Assembly: GCF_007474535.1 (NCBI RefSeq)
Contig: NZ_VKNW01000016.1
Coordinates: 1-48,059, forward strand
Direction of reading: 5' to 3'
Source: Chryseobacterium echinoideorum
GTDB taxonomy: Bacteria > Bacteroidota > Bacteroidia > Flavobacteriales > Weeksellaceae
Length of the DNA: 48,059 bases
The position numbers were made by a program, and so were the translations under genes. Of the stretch, positions 15,144-23,706 are shown one piece after another (position 1 is the first letter of the stretch; every line of letters starts with the position of its first letter). The notes beneath the pieces are model-generated. The model did not search any database, was not told where the DNA came from, and was given only the letters and a program-made list of their open reading frames with translations.

Positions 15144-16127
15144 TCAACGCTTCATTTTAAAACTATTTGAGTTTCTAATTTCCGGTTCCTGCTTTATCTC
15201 TTCTAATTTATCAGGTTCAGGAAATTTTTCAGATCGCTTTCCTGATTTATTAGCTACATCATTTTTTATTCGATGTATCAAAAATTCGTTGAGATCTTTA
15301 TGGTTGGAATAAATTCCGGAGTAATCTTTTGCTTGCGAAAAAGATTTTATGATCTGAGATTTACATTTAATTCCTGCATTATCATTGTCGAGAAACAGAT
15401 TGATATCAGAGTAATTTTTCAAATGTTCTATGGATCTGTTTAAAAGAGCAATGGAATTCATTACGAGAATATCTCCTGTGAAAGATCTCTGCATTTCGAC
15501 AAAAGACAAGGCATCCATAAAGCCTTCAAAAACTGCTGCACTTTTGATATTTTTAACTTCAACACTTGAAATGTCCTGTAAACCACAATTGATATTAATT
15601 ATTGAAATATCCTTTTTCAACAGTGACCCTTTATAAAAAGAATTACGAAGCTCAAAGCCTCCGGATAAATTTTCAAATCCAATTGCATAGAGTCTCTTTT
15701 CTCCAACTGTAAATCGCACCTCCTTTATGTAATCATAGATTTTAGGACTTAATCCACGTTCCTGCAAATAATTTTTCAAGTTGGGATTCTGGATATCCAT
15801 TATTTCATCAATTCTATAATTAGGTTTCGATTTTTTAATATGTTCTTGCTGATGAAAAGAAGAAAAATTTTGTTTTTGCGCCCAGTCCAGAACTTCATTG
15901 ACCGAAGTCTTCAAATACTTCTTCATAAAGTCGGTATTGTTCCCGCCGACATCTTCTGAGTGAAGATACCAAGCATTAATTCTTTTATCTAATTTGAAAG
16001 AGGCTTGGGATTCGCTGGCAAAGGGGTTGAGATACCAAGCTTCTTTTTCATTTTGTTTCGTTGGAAGGTGTCCGAGAGAAAGGAGGACTTCTTCCAACGA
16101 TATGCTGTTAAATTGTTTGCAGTTCAT
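15144..16127 (-). CDS. TOPRIM-domain primase-like protein of mobile elements
   Basis: A 327-residue protein of the Bacteroidota mobile-element type. A CHC2-like N-terminal fold appears without its zinc ligands (NPFASESQASFKLDK, DVGGNNTDFMKKYL). The TOPRIM core has E201 (VFEGFMDAL) and D247-N-D249 (LFLDNDNAGIK). DnaG-type TOPRIM proteins make RNA primers, and here the partner is probably the SF3 helicase encoded 258 bp upstream. Together they likely initiate replication of the excised or transferred island. The C-terminus is a basic, low-complexity tail. Loss of the zinc site means it may bind DNA through partners rather than alone. Confidence 0.75.
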   Translation of the reverse strand: MNCKQFNSISLEEVLLSLGHLPTKQNEKEAWYLNPFASESQASFKLDKRINAWYLHSEDVGGNNTDFMKKYLKTSVNEVLDWAQKQNFSSFHQQEHIKKSKPNYRIDEIMDIQNPNLKNYLQERGLSPKIYDYIKEVRFTVGEKRLYAIGFENLSGGFELRNSFYKGSLLKKDISIININCGLQDISSVEVKNIKSAAVFEGFMDALSFVEMQRSFTGDILVMNSIALLNRSIEHLKNYSDINLFLDNDNAGIKCKSQIIKSFSQAKDYSGIYSNHKDLNEFLIHRIKNDVANKSGKRSEKFPEPDKLEEIKQEPEIRNSNSFKMKR

Positions 16128-16206
16128 TTTTATAATTTTTAATATTTTTTAACAGTAAATAGTCAGTTCAGGCGGACGAGTTTAGTTTTGAATAATTTTT
16201 GATGAA

Positions 16207-16341
16207 TTGATGAGAAAGACATCTAAAAAAAACTGAATAACAACATCTTAAACTCTCATCAAAGTCTCATCACCTCATCAAAGTGGAAATATTCTCCTCA
16301 TCATCCTCTCATCAAAAATCAGGGTTTAAAAATTTGATGAG
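16207..16341. repeat. Iteron-like CTCATCA repeats, candidate replication origin
   Basis: Five direct CTCATCA copies start at 16255, 16266, 16274, 16297 and 16308. Inverted copies (TGATGAG) lie on each side at 16208-16214 and 16335-16341. CTCATCAAA (16308-16316) and TTTGATGAG (16333-16341) form a 9-bp hairpin. The cluster lies between the helicase and primase genes and resembles iterons bound by an initiator. Confidence 0.6.
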
Positions 16342-16385
16342 GATTTTGATGACACGTAACTAATTGATTTTATTTTCATTATCAA

Positions 16386-17624
16386 TTAATTCATCATTTC
16401 ATCAAATTTTTTAAGAATAAAATTCCTTTCTATTGTAAAATATCGTCCTGTTTTGTTCTGTTGAAAAAAGCTTAAACCATAATCGAGGTCGTATTTGATA
16501 TAGGACAAAGAATTACTTTGAGGTTCAAGTTTCCAGTTTTCTTTCAGTATTTTCCGGACATCATTAACTGTCCAATATTGCTTGCTGAACATCTTACCAA
16601 GCATATTGAAAATATCCTGAGGAATACAATGGAGCTTGCTGTCTTCTGTACTTTCAAAAAACTCATATAAAAGCTCGATGATTTTCGATTCAAGTTTGTT
16701 ATTATTTTTCCAAACCAGTTTCTGAAGAGCTTTTGTTCTGATCTGTGATTCTGTGAACCACATCCTTGTCTCCTTACGACTGTGGAATGGTCTTTGAATT
16801 AAGTATCGAAGAAAATACGGGATCTCTTTGTTGAGATTTTTTAGAAATTCGGTGTTTTCGCTTTTGATCGATTTTACTTTGATGATCCAGAATCTGATCT
16901 CATTTTCATCAATTTTAATAAAGTTATCTTCATTATTAGAGCAAAGAATAAATTTGCCAAAGAATTCAACTTCTTCACGGTCTTTACCCTTTGCCTCCTT
17001 TTTGTCTTTGTCGGTCGTAGAAAGATATTTCAAGCGTTCCGTGATTTCTTTTTTATCGAAGAATACTTCGTCGATAGCTACTATCACCATCGAAGTCCAA
17101 TCTGAATTGAACTGACTGCTGAATGAGTCACCTTTGATGTAGGTCATATTTAATCCAAAGATGGATTTCAGCCATTTGATAAAAGTAGATTTTCCAGTAG
17201 ATCTTTCTTTACTTACCAAGCAAAGAATTGGAAGTATCTGCGTTGGATATTCAAGCAATATCTTTATGTAATCTAAACCTAACTCCAATTGCTCTCCGAA
17301 AATATGTTCCATAAATTTTAGTGAGAATGGAATTTTGTTTTCTAAAGCTTCAGAAGTTGTATATTCATTGATTGGTTGATAAGGAATCTCATTGTACATA
17401 TTGTAGAATCCGTCTATAATCTGCCTATAGTCAAGATGAGAAGGAATACAACAGAAACCATCGTACTTTGAAACTTTTGAAACGTAGATTTTTCCGTGGT
17501 CGCTAATAATTGTTTCACGATTCCATCGTACCAAAATTGAGATTTTGTCTCCGGAGATCAATGGTTTTTCAATGGTTTTATAATAGGTTGTACCTACTCT
17601 TAGGTATGGGATTTTTTCGCTCAT
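16386..17624 (-). CDS. SF3-type replicative helicase (primase-helicase family)
   Basis: A 412-residue protein. Its AAA+/SF3 core has Walker A KERSTGKST (139-147), Walker B IVAIDEVFF (181-189) and sensor FILCSNNEDNF. The order matches the DUF5906 primase-helicase proteins of phages and mobile elements. The C-terminal part (about 310-412) looks like a winged-helix region (LHCIPQDIFNMLGKMF and YWTVNDVRKILKENW). It probably unwinds the island's origin, and the adjoining CTCATCA iterons are a plausible binding site. It is followed by the TOPRIM primase and preceded by the small excisionase-like gene, all on the minus strand. Confidence 0.8.
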   Translation of the reverse strand: MSEKIPYLRVGTTYYKTIEKPLISGDKISILVRWNRETIISDHGKIYVSKVSKYDGFCCIPSHLDYRQIIDGFYNMYNEIPYQPINEYTTSEALENKIPFSLKFMEHIFGEQLELGLDYIKILLEYPTQILPILCLVSKERSTGKSTFIKWLKSIFGLNMTYIKGDSFSSQFNSDWTSMVIVAIDEVFFDKKEITERLKYLSTTDKDKKEAKGKDREEVEFFGKFILCSNNEDNFIKIDENEIRFWIIKVKSIKSENTEFLKNLNKEIPYFLRYLIQRPFHSRKETRMWFTESQIRTKALQKLVWKNNNKLESKIIELLYEFFESTEDSKLHCIPQDIFNMLGKMFSKQYWTVNDVRKILKENWKLEPQSNSLSYIKYDLDYGLSFFQQNKTGRYFTIERNFILKKFDEMMN

Positions 17625-17695
17625 ATTTTAAAAGTTTGTTTCCGTATAGAAATACGGACGGTTGAATAAGAATGATTGATAAATAAAATCTTTAT

Positions 17696-17974
17696 CTATC
17701 TCCTATACTTAAGCGATTTGACTTCGTTTAAAGCATCCATCAGCTCAAAATGATTGACCCTGTAGAATCTTCCGATTTGTTCCGCTTTGATGTTACCTTT
17801 TAAAATGTGTGAGCGTACGGTCTGGTAATCAAGTTTAAGAATTTCTGAACACTCTTTGATAGAATACAGTTTCTTTTTTAACTCAATTTCAGGTTCTTTT
17901 TTTAGGGAATAAAGTAAGTCTTTTACTTCCCCTAATTCGTCGAGAATGGTTTGGAATGGATTTGTTGTCTGCAT
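17696..17974 (-). CDS. Excisionase-like helix-turn-helix protein
   Basis: A 92-residue protein with a MerR/excisionase-type DNA-binding domain at about 35-85: LYSIKECSEILKLDYQTVRSHI, then GNIKAEQIGRFYRV, the winged HTH_17 pattern. An N-terminal coiled helix (FQTILDELGEVKDLLYSL) may mediate dimerization. Such proteins regulate integrases or bind DNA near element replication genes. It begins the helicase-primase group on the minus strand, 71 nt upstream of the helicase gene. It could be the island's directionality factor, but it lies 4.3 kb from the integrase, so a replication-control role is equally possible. Confidence 0.78.
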   Translation of the reverse strand: MQTTNPFQTILDELGEVKDLLYSLKKEPEIELKKKLYSIKECSEILKLDYQTVRSHILKGNIKAEQIGRFYRVNHFELMDALNEVKSLKYRR

Positions 17975-18228
17975 AATCTGTGGTATTTATTTGCAGACAA
18001 AATTGTATGATTGGAATAACTAATTATGCAATTCTACTCAATTGCGTGAAGTTTAGTACTTGAAATTTAATCGCTTGTATTTAATATCAATATAATTAAA
18101 TTGTTTCATCACTATTATAAAGAAGAGGAAATGATTTTTCAAATTTTATATAATGATAATGTTGTGTCTAAACTAGTTTTTGTAAATATTTACTTATCAA
18201 TTGTAAAAGTGCAATATCAAATAAATAA

Positions 18229-18337
18229 CCCCGGGGCAAGCCCACGAGGTATTAGTGGAATTTAATTTTTTTTGTTTGATGAAAAACCATCCGTTTTTCA
18301 AACTTTTCCTCTTTTCACCCCGAGACAAGTCTCGAGG
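18229..18337. repeat. Two decayed copies of a REP-like palindromic repeat
   Basis: CCCCGAGACAAGTCTCGAGG (18318-18337) contains the hairpin CGAGAC-AA-GTCTCG. A related, diverged unit, CCCCGGGGCAAGCCCACGAG (18229-18248), lies 89 bp upstream. They fall in the 403-bp gap 17975-18377, where I see no gene. Flavobacterial genomes carry dispersed repeats of this kind. They may end transcription of the methylase/S-subunit operon. Confidence 0.55.
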
Positions 18338-18377
18338 AATTCTTTGGATTAATATCTGGACCCGCTATTTTGCCAAA

Positions 18378-19427
18378 CTATAATTGTGCGTTCGTTGTTT
18401 TTCTTTCTATATATTTTGTCAGTTTTTCGTATTCTATTTTCTTGATATAATTTTCCATATAATCATAGTCAATTTTACCGTTTTTGTCAATTGGGAAAAG
18501 TAATTTTTGACGTAACATTCTCGCTTCGTTGAATTTATAAGCGTATTGAAATTTTGATTTTTGTTTCAAAATGATTGTCTTAATGAACAAATACAAAAAT
18601 TCGTTACCTTCAACTTCTTTTAGGCTTAATCTTTTTACATCGTCTGAAAAAATTGCTTTGTAAGGATGATAGAAATTTTCAACAACGCTTCCATTATAGT
18701 TTACACCTAAAACATTAGAATCTAATGATGAATTTGTATTTGAAACAAAATTTGTAATACCATTATTTGAATCAGAAGCACCAATAAAAGGCGTTTCGCC
18801 TTTTATCATATCTGCTTTTGTTAGCCTTTTACCAGCTTTGATATGAAAAATATCTTCGATAAAAAATTCGTTCCATTTTTTATTTTCAAGTTTTGATACT
18901 TCTCTGAAGTTTTTAACTTTTTCTAATCTTGCATTTATATAGATTGTAAACTTTGCTATTTGTTCTGATTCCTTTTGGCGTGTATAATTATCCATAAATT
19001 CATAATCAGGAAAACCATTTGAATTGACAGGAAGCTGAATAATTTGTCTTTTTATTCGTTCCGTAAATGCTTTATAACCAAATGCAAATTTTTCTCTGTT
19101 TGCAATTATCATTTTTGAAATGAATTTACCAGAAAATTCGGTTAAAAATTCATTTTTAAGAATTGAAATTTCATCACTTGCTGTGAATTCTCCTTTTACA
19201 TAGTAACAATCGCAAAAGGTTGTTATTATTATGCAATCCTTTTCAATAAATACTGGATTTTGAATTAAATCAGTAAGCCCATTATTTGATGCACTTGCAG
19301 AATAATAAGGAACATTTCCCTTTATTCTATCTTTTTCAATAAGTCTTTTTCCTCTTGAAACTTGAAAAATTTTACCTATCGTAAATTCTGCCCATTGAAT
19401 ACTATTTAAATCTATAAAACTAATCAT
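18378..19427 (-). CDS. Target-recognition (S) subunit of a BcgI-like restriction system
   Basis: 349 residues from the ATG at 19427. Two repeated half-modules are visible, each starting with a W-x-E-F-x-I-x-x-I-F pattern: WAEFTIGKIFQVSRGKRLIE near the N-terminus and WNEFFIEDIFHIKAGKRLTK near 185. Each is followed by IKGxxPxxxASxSNNG. These are the two target-recognition domains of HsdS-like proteins, and each probably reads half of a split DNA site. The size matches BcgI B (about 341 residues). It overlaps the 3' end of the methylase/nuclease gene by 8 nt. Specificity cannot be read from the sequence. Confidence 0.88.
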   Translation of the reverse strand: MISFIDLNSIQWAEFTIGKIFQVSRGKRLIEKDRIKGNVPYYSASASNNGLTDLIQNPVFIEKDCIIITTFCDCYYVKGEFTASDEISILKNEFLTEFSGKFISKMIIANREKFAFGYKAFTERIKRQIIQLPVNSNGFPDYEFMDNYTRQKESEQIAKFTIYINARLEKVKNFREVSKLENKKWNEFFIEDIFHIKAGKRLTKADMIKGETPFIGASDSNNGITNFVSNTNSSLDSNVLGVNYNGSVVENFYHPYKAIFSDDVKRLSLKEVEGNEFLYLFIKTIILKQKSKFQYAYKFNEARMLRQKLLFPIDKNGKIDYDYMENYIKKIEYEKLTKYIERKTTNAQL

Positions 19428-21321
19428 TGTCAAATAAATATTCTTTGTCTTGCATTATCATATTGAATTCAAAGGTTAGATAATCACCAACATTTTTCTT
19501 AAACTCAATTTCATTTGGGATTTCGTCATTGAAGTAATAAAATGAATGTAGCCATTCATCATCAGGTTCAATTGTTGTTTTTACACAAAATTTAGTTTCT
19601 GCTTCTAAGCGGTCAAACCATACATCAAGTAAATGTTGCTTTTTATCTTTTGCTTCAATAGTTTCAATAAGTCCACGATGTTTTTGCACTTCAAAACCAT
19701 CATTTTCAAAATTGATAAATTTTACCTTTTTATCTTTGTAATGTGGAACTCCAGCCGTAAATACTGCAATACAAGGATTAGTTCCAACGCCATAAAATGA
19801 ATTTTTGTTAAGTGTGATAACACCTTCCAAAGTATGAAATTTTAATATATTTTCTTTAATAGCTTGTTCTTCTTTGGTTTTTCCATTCATCGATGATTGT
19901 GGAACAATAACAACCACTTTTGCATCTTGAACAACAGAATTAAGTAAATGTTCAGTAAAGTTAATTTCGTATAAACTTGGATTGTTTTTGCTACCCATAG
20001 AATAGGGTGGATTCATCATACCAACTGTACATCCTTTTTCTTGTAATAATGACGGGTTAAATTTTAAAAAATCTTCTTGTTCCAAATTGCTTTTACCATC
20101 TCCACGCAAAATCATATTTGTTGTTGCAATGGTAAACATATAAGGTTGCAACTCTAAACCGTGCAATTGATTTTTTCTAATGTTTCTTTGTGTTTCGGGA
20201 TTGTCAGTTTTTTGCAACATATCGTGCATAGCTGCAATTAAAAATCCTGCTGTTCCACAACAAGGATCTAAAATAGAATCAGTAGGTTTTAATTCTACTA
20301 AATCACAAAATAATTCGGTAACGTGTTTTGGTGTTAAAACAATTCCTAATGATTGTCCGTCACCACCAGAATAAGACATAAATTCTCCATAAAATCTTCC
20401 TAAATAATCTTCGGCAGAGTGTATGTACTTTATGTTTTTATAAATGTTTTCATAGAGAAACTCTGTAAAGTGTTTTAAAGGTGTTTTCTTTAAAAATTCG
20501 TTTACTTCGTTGATTGCTTTTGTATCTTTAATAACCAAAAATTGGCTTAATAATTTGTCTTTTTTTACTTGTGGCGAAACATTTGCTCTACGCAAGTTTT
20601 TTTCAATTGCTTCATAAATTTTTTCACCATCTGTGTTTGTTTCATCGCCAATTAAACTGTCAATACTAAAACCTTTATGCTCCATTTCACGCAAAGCCAA
20701 CAAAATTCCAGAAACAATTAGCGGTTTGTCTTTGTCTTGAATACTTCCGTAATTTCTTAAATCTTCGTGAAGATTTTTTGCATCCTTGAGGATTTCTTCT
20801 GTTGTTTTGTCTTCGGGTGTTTGCTCTTTTAGAATATTCTTTGTGTAGTATTCGTCTATATTTTTTTCGTTGAAAAGTGTAAACGTTTCAACATCCTCAA
20901 GTTCTTTATAGCCTCCCCTTTCATCAATAAAAATTGGTGTTATTTTGTGTCGCTTTTCGTTGCCTGATACACCAAAAACAATGAACTTTTTATAGTTTGT
21001 ATTTTTAGCTAAATGTTTACCATAAAATAAAGCACCATTAACAGCATAATTTTTCACACTTGTTATTTCGCTACAAATTAAATCTTTATCATTTCTTTTT
21101 ATGTGAAGTGAAACATCTGCTTTATTTTCAATAATCAAAACGAAGTCTTTAACAATTCCGCTATATTCAGGAAAGCCTACTTTTCCTGTTCCAGCTTTTG
21201 ATGCTGATTTTAAAGCTTTGTCAATGTCTTTTATGTTGCTTCCTTGTGGATGTAAATCAACATTGGCTTCTTTAAGCAATTCGTAAACCCACAAATCTGT
21301 CAATATTTCTTTCTTCGCCAT
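19420..21321 (-). CDS. BcgI-like fused nuclease and adenine methyltransferase (RM subunit)
   Basis: A 633-residue fusion. The N-terminal nuclease has a PD-(D/E)xK-type site with P51-E52, D59 and E65-N-K67 (KDFVLIIENK). The methyltransferase has the SAM motif DPCCGTAGF (352-360) and catalytic NPPY (437-440), an N6-adenine type. Length and architecture match BcgI A (about 637 residues), which works with a separate S subunit and cuts on both sides of its site. All key residues look intact. The S gene overlaps by 8 nt. This is a type IIB-like, self-contained restriction-modification cargo of the island. Confidence 0.88.
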   Translation of the reverse strand: MAKKEILTDLWVYELLKEANVDLHPQGSNIKDIDKALKSASKAGTGKVGFPEYSGIVKDFVLIIENKADVSLHIKRNDKDLICSEITSVKNYAVNGALFYGKHLAKNTNYKKFIVFGVSGNEKRHKITPIFIDERGGYKELEDVETFTLFNEKNIDEYYTKNILKEQTPEDKTTEEILKDAKNLHEDLRNYGSIQDKDKPLIVSGILLALREMEHKGFSIDSLIGDETNTDGEKIYEAIEKNLRRANVSPQVKKDKLLSQFLVIKDTKAINEVNEFLKKTPLKHFTEFLYENIYKNIKYIHSAEDYLGRFYGEFMSYSGGDGQSLGIVLTPKHVTELFCDLVELKPTDSILDPCCGTAGFLIAAMHDMLQKTDNPETQRNIRKNQLHGLELQPYMFTIATTNMILRGDGKSNLEQEDFLKFNPSLLQEKGCTVGMMNPPYSMGSKNNPSLYEINFTEHLLNSVVQDAKVVVIVPQSSMNGKTKEEQAIKENILKFHTLEGVITLNKNSFYGVGTNPCIAVFTAGVPHYKDKKVKFINFENDGFEVQKHRGLIETIEAKDKKQHLLDVWFDRLEAETKFCVKTTIEPDDEWLHSFYYFNDEIPNEIEFKKNVGDYLTFEFNMIMQDKEYLFDND

Positions 21322-21487
21322 TTATTTTGTTAATTCTTTAATGTCGCAAATCTATGATTTTATTTTTGTTGTTTATGTTTTTGTCTATTGTTAATGCGGT
21401 CTTCTTTGTTTAATCTCATCTTCTCAGTACACTCAATATATCTATAAAGTAAAGCTGACACAATTCTATATTCTAGAAATAATATTA

Positions 21488-22216
21488 TTATATATTAAGC
21501 AACTTAGATAATTCCTGGTAGATATTTTCTTCAAAGTCATTTGGTTTGACTGTGATTGCTCTAGAAAATGTTCCCTTATCAAAATTTGTATTATATTCAT
21601 TTTCCATAGCCTCAATAATTGTGGTGTCTTGGAAATCTGGGTTTATGATGTGATTGTCCTTTAAAAAACGGTGAATTCTTATAAAAGAAGATTTCTGATC
21701 TACCAGCAGATTGTGATTTTCATCGATGAATTTTTTATCTTTTAAAAAAGCGAGGAAAATTTTTGAACTGTTATCACCAATCATAATATCAGATAAACTA
21801 ATTTCTCTATTTATTTTATGTTTTAAGGCGAAATATAGAAAAAGTGTAGTTTCGGCACCGTTTAAAAAATTGCCCTGCAATTTCATCAGGTTACTTGGAC
21901 TTAACAGGGTGTTTGATTCTTTTTTATATTGATCCAAACAGTATTGGATCTTTTCTTCAAAATTGTGATTTCTTGATGCATCAATATCTCTGAAATGAAA
22001 GCTGAAGAAATTGTCTAACTTTTCATATCTAATCAAAAATTCATTTCTCAACTTTTCATCGAGAACGATTTTAGAGGATTTTTGTTGCGCTTTTTCAATT
22101 CTACTTCGCAAACGTTCGTGAATTTTTGGCCTTCTAATCCAGTAATAAATCATCATTGGATAGCCTACAAATTCTTCCCAAAAATTCCAACGTCCGTAAA
22201 GTGTTTTTTGATCCAT
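21488..22216 (-). CDS. Unrecognised 242-residue protein next to the integrase
   Basis: No family recognised. It begins just 15 nt after the integrase stop on the same strand, so the two are probably co-transcribed. The N-terminus is aromatic and basic (WNFWEEFVGYPMMIYYWIRRPKIHERLRSRI), followed by a helical body. A winged-helix-like C-terminal segment spans about 160-215 (SSKIFLAFLKDKKFIDENHN, then RIHRFLKDNHI). There is no clear transmembrane segment or catalytic motif. Position suggests a role in integration or excision, for example as a regulator in the RteC style, but this is inference. Confidence 0.6.
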   Translation of the reverse strand: MDQKTLYGRWNFWEEFVGYPMMIYYWIRRPKIHERLRSRIEKAQQKSSKIVLDEKLRNEFLIRYEKLDNFFSFHFRDIDASRNHNFEEKIQYCLDQYKKESNTLLSPSNLMKLQGNFLNGAETTLFLYFALKHKINREISLSDIMIGDNSSKIFLAFLKDKKFIDENHNLLVDQKSSFIRIHRFLKDNHIINPDFQDTTIIEAMENEYNTNFDKGTFSRAITVKPNDFEENIYQELSKLLNI

Positions 22217-22231
22217 AGTGTAAAGTGGTGA

Positions 22232-23473
22232 TTATTTAAAAACTTCATTCATATAGTTGATCTTATCATCTTCACTTGGTCTGTAATAAGCATTAAAGAC
22301 TTCTAAGCTAGTATGACCAGTGTAACTCATAATTACTTTATCCGGAACTCGTTTGTTCTTCATTATAGTGATGAAACTTCTTCTTGCAGTATGTGAGGAA
22401 ATCCTTGTCCAAAACTCAGCTTTTTGGTCTACCAACTCATCACCATACTTCATAGTTTTCTTTATTTCATCCGTAAATTCAAGCTTTTTAAAAACCTCCT
22501 TAATATACTCATTCATCTTCTGGTTTGTAATACTAGGCAGGTTATAATCATACTTTTCGAGTATTGATTTAGAAATACTGTTTAAAGGAATTGCTAAGTT
22601 TTTAGATTTACTTTTTAAGTCGATAACTCGTATGAAATTACCATCAACATCACTTCTTGAGATCGTGCTGTAATTTCCAAACCTCATTCCTGTAGTACAT
22701 CCAAAAACAAAGAGGTCACGTACCCTTTCCAATCTTTTATTATAACTGAAGTCATAATTATATATGAGTTCAACTTGCTCATAATTTAAAGCTATTTCGT
22801 CAGTTGTGAATTTCGCAGGTTTTTTGAACGTAATAAAACTGTTATTGTATGTATATTTTTTATTGAGAGCCCAAAGAAGAAAAGTTTTGAGCAGACCGAC
22901 ATTTCTGTGTAATGTATTTGCAGAATGCTTTTTTTCTTCAATACAATACTTTAGAAACTTATTATAAAGTTTATCATCAAATTTTCCCAGAGTGATCTTA
23001 ACTTTACAATTGCTTTCAAAATCTTCGAGTAGATTCTTATTGCATTTGTAACGCTTTAAAGTAGAATTTGAAATTGAATTACCAGTATAGTCATTTTCCT
23101 TCTCCTCTAAAAACTCCTGATAAATTCTAAAGAAATCACTTTTAAAGGTAATTTTTTTAAACTTTTCATCGAATCTTTGTTTAAGAATATCGACGGTAAG
23201 TTCTTCATTAATGTTCTTATATCGATTAACAATCTCTGTAAAGAAACTACTGTATCGATCTAACTGCATCTTGACGCTTCGATGAATTTCTGCCTTCTTG
23301 GTTCTTCCGTTTAGGTCATTTGGTTGTCTGCCTTCAAAATCCCATTCGCTTGGTTTTATTTTCTCACCAGTAGAATAGATAAAATTCTTATTTTCGTTGT
23401 TGAAAAATGAACGGAAATAAATCAGTGTTTCCTTTGTACCATTGGGTTGCTTAAGCTTGAAAGTATAATTCAT
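22232..23473 (-). CDS. Tyrosine integrase of the island
   Basis: A 413-residue Bacteroidota-type integrase. An N-terminal arm-binding region (about 1-100) and SAM-like core-binding domain (about 110-215) precede the catalytic domain with R264 (TTGMRFGN), a Lys near 288-291, H361 and R364 (SHTARRSF), H387 (YTGHTS) and tyrosine Y396 or Y397. All active-site residues are present. The start codon lies 130 bp from attR and next to the GGTGCC/GGTGCT repeat pair, which are likely arm sites. It reads into the island. Insertion at the ssrA 3' end fits the att repeats. Confidence 0.93.
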   Translation of the reverse strand: MNYTFKLKQPNGTKETLIYFRSFFNNENKNFIYSTGEKIKPSEWDFEGRQPNDLNGRTKKAEIHRSVKMQLDRYSSFFTEIVNRYKNINEELTVDILKQRFDEKFKKITFKSDFFRIYQEFLEEKENDYTGNSISNSTLKRYKCNKNLLEDFESNCKVKITLGKFDDKLYNKFLKYCIEEKKHSANTLHRNVGLLKTFLLWALNKKYTYNNSFITFKKPAKFTTDEIALNYEQVELIYNYDFSYNKRLERVRDLFVFGCTTGMRFGNYSTISRSDVDGNFIRVIDLKSKSKNLAIPLNSISKSILEKYDYNLPSITNQKMNEYIKEVFKKLEFTDEIKKTMKYGDELVDQKAEFWTRISSHTARRSFITIMKNKRVPDKVIMSYTGHTSLEVFNAYYRPSEDDKINYMNEVFK

Positions 23474-23475
23474 TA

Positions 23476-23494
23476 GGTGCCAGTTTAGGTGCTA
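23476..23494 (+). repeat. Right subterminal repeat, candidate integrase arm site
   Basis: GGTGCCAGTTTAGGTGCTA matches the left-end repeat at 2651-2669 at 16 of 19 positions in the same orientation. It begins 3 nt upstream of the integrase start codon, so binding here could also repress the integrase gene. Confidence 0.55.
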
Positions 23495-23603
23495 CTTCTT
23501 CTATATTTAGACATAAAAACTAAGTATATTAGTTTATACAAATATAATTAAAATACTGATAAATAGATACATTACATATTTTGAGTTATGTTAAAATATA
23601 ATA

Positions 23604-23626
23604 GGTTCGAAAACCTCCAACTCCAC
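23604..23626 (+). repeat. attR, displaced 3' end of ssrA
   Basis: GGTTCGAAAACC followed by TCCAACTCCAC repeats the ssrA 3' end with two changes (21 of 23 identical to 2584-2606). The changes fall in the T-loop/T-stem segment, so this is the copy outside the functional tmRNA. Confidence 0.88.
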
Positions 23627-23633
23627 AATATAC

Positions 23634-23659
23634 AAACCATCCGGTCAGGATGGTTTTTC
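23634..23659 (+). terminator. Original ssrA terminator, displaced by the island
   Basis: AAACCATCC (23634-23642), loop GGTCA, GGATGG(TTTTT) gives an 8-bp stem with a T tract. It lies 7 nt after attR, where the native tmRNA terminator would be expected before insertion. Confidence 0.75.
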
Positions 23660-23693
23660 GTTTATTTAAAACCATTCTTAACGAAACATTTTA

Positions 23694-23701
23694 TAATTTT
23701 G
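23694..23701 (+). promoter_or_regulatory. Promoter of a leaderless gene before czcA
   Basis: TAATTTTG matches TAnnTTTG and ends 5 nt before the GTG start at 23707, so transcription should start at or next to the start codon. The paralogue at 32924 has the same layout. Confidence 0.6.
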
Positions 23702-23706
23702 CAGAA

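Larger units (their letters stand above)
2607..23626. mobile_element. Mobilizable genomic island integrated at ssrA (about 21 kb)
   Basis: Bounded by the two att copies (2584-2606 and 23604-23626). A tyrosine integrase at the right end reads inward, and an excisionase-like HTH gene lies inside. Backbone: relaxase 13687-14844, primase-like 15144-16127, SF3 helicase 16386-17624. No type IV secretion genes are visible, so it is an integrative mobilizable element rather than a full conjugative element. Cargo: Gabija-like genes, an XRE regulator, the sigma/dead-Cas12f locus, DarTG and BcgI-like restriction-modification. Both boundaries are supported directly by the repeats. Mobility is inferred. 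Confidence 0.88.

Noticed and set aside
23650..23706. ATG start for the small protein before czcA
   Set aside because: The ATG lies inside the displaced ssrA terminator and upstream of the TAATTTTG box. The paralogue begins at the equivalent of GTG 23707.
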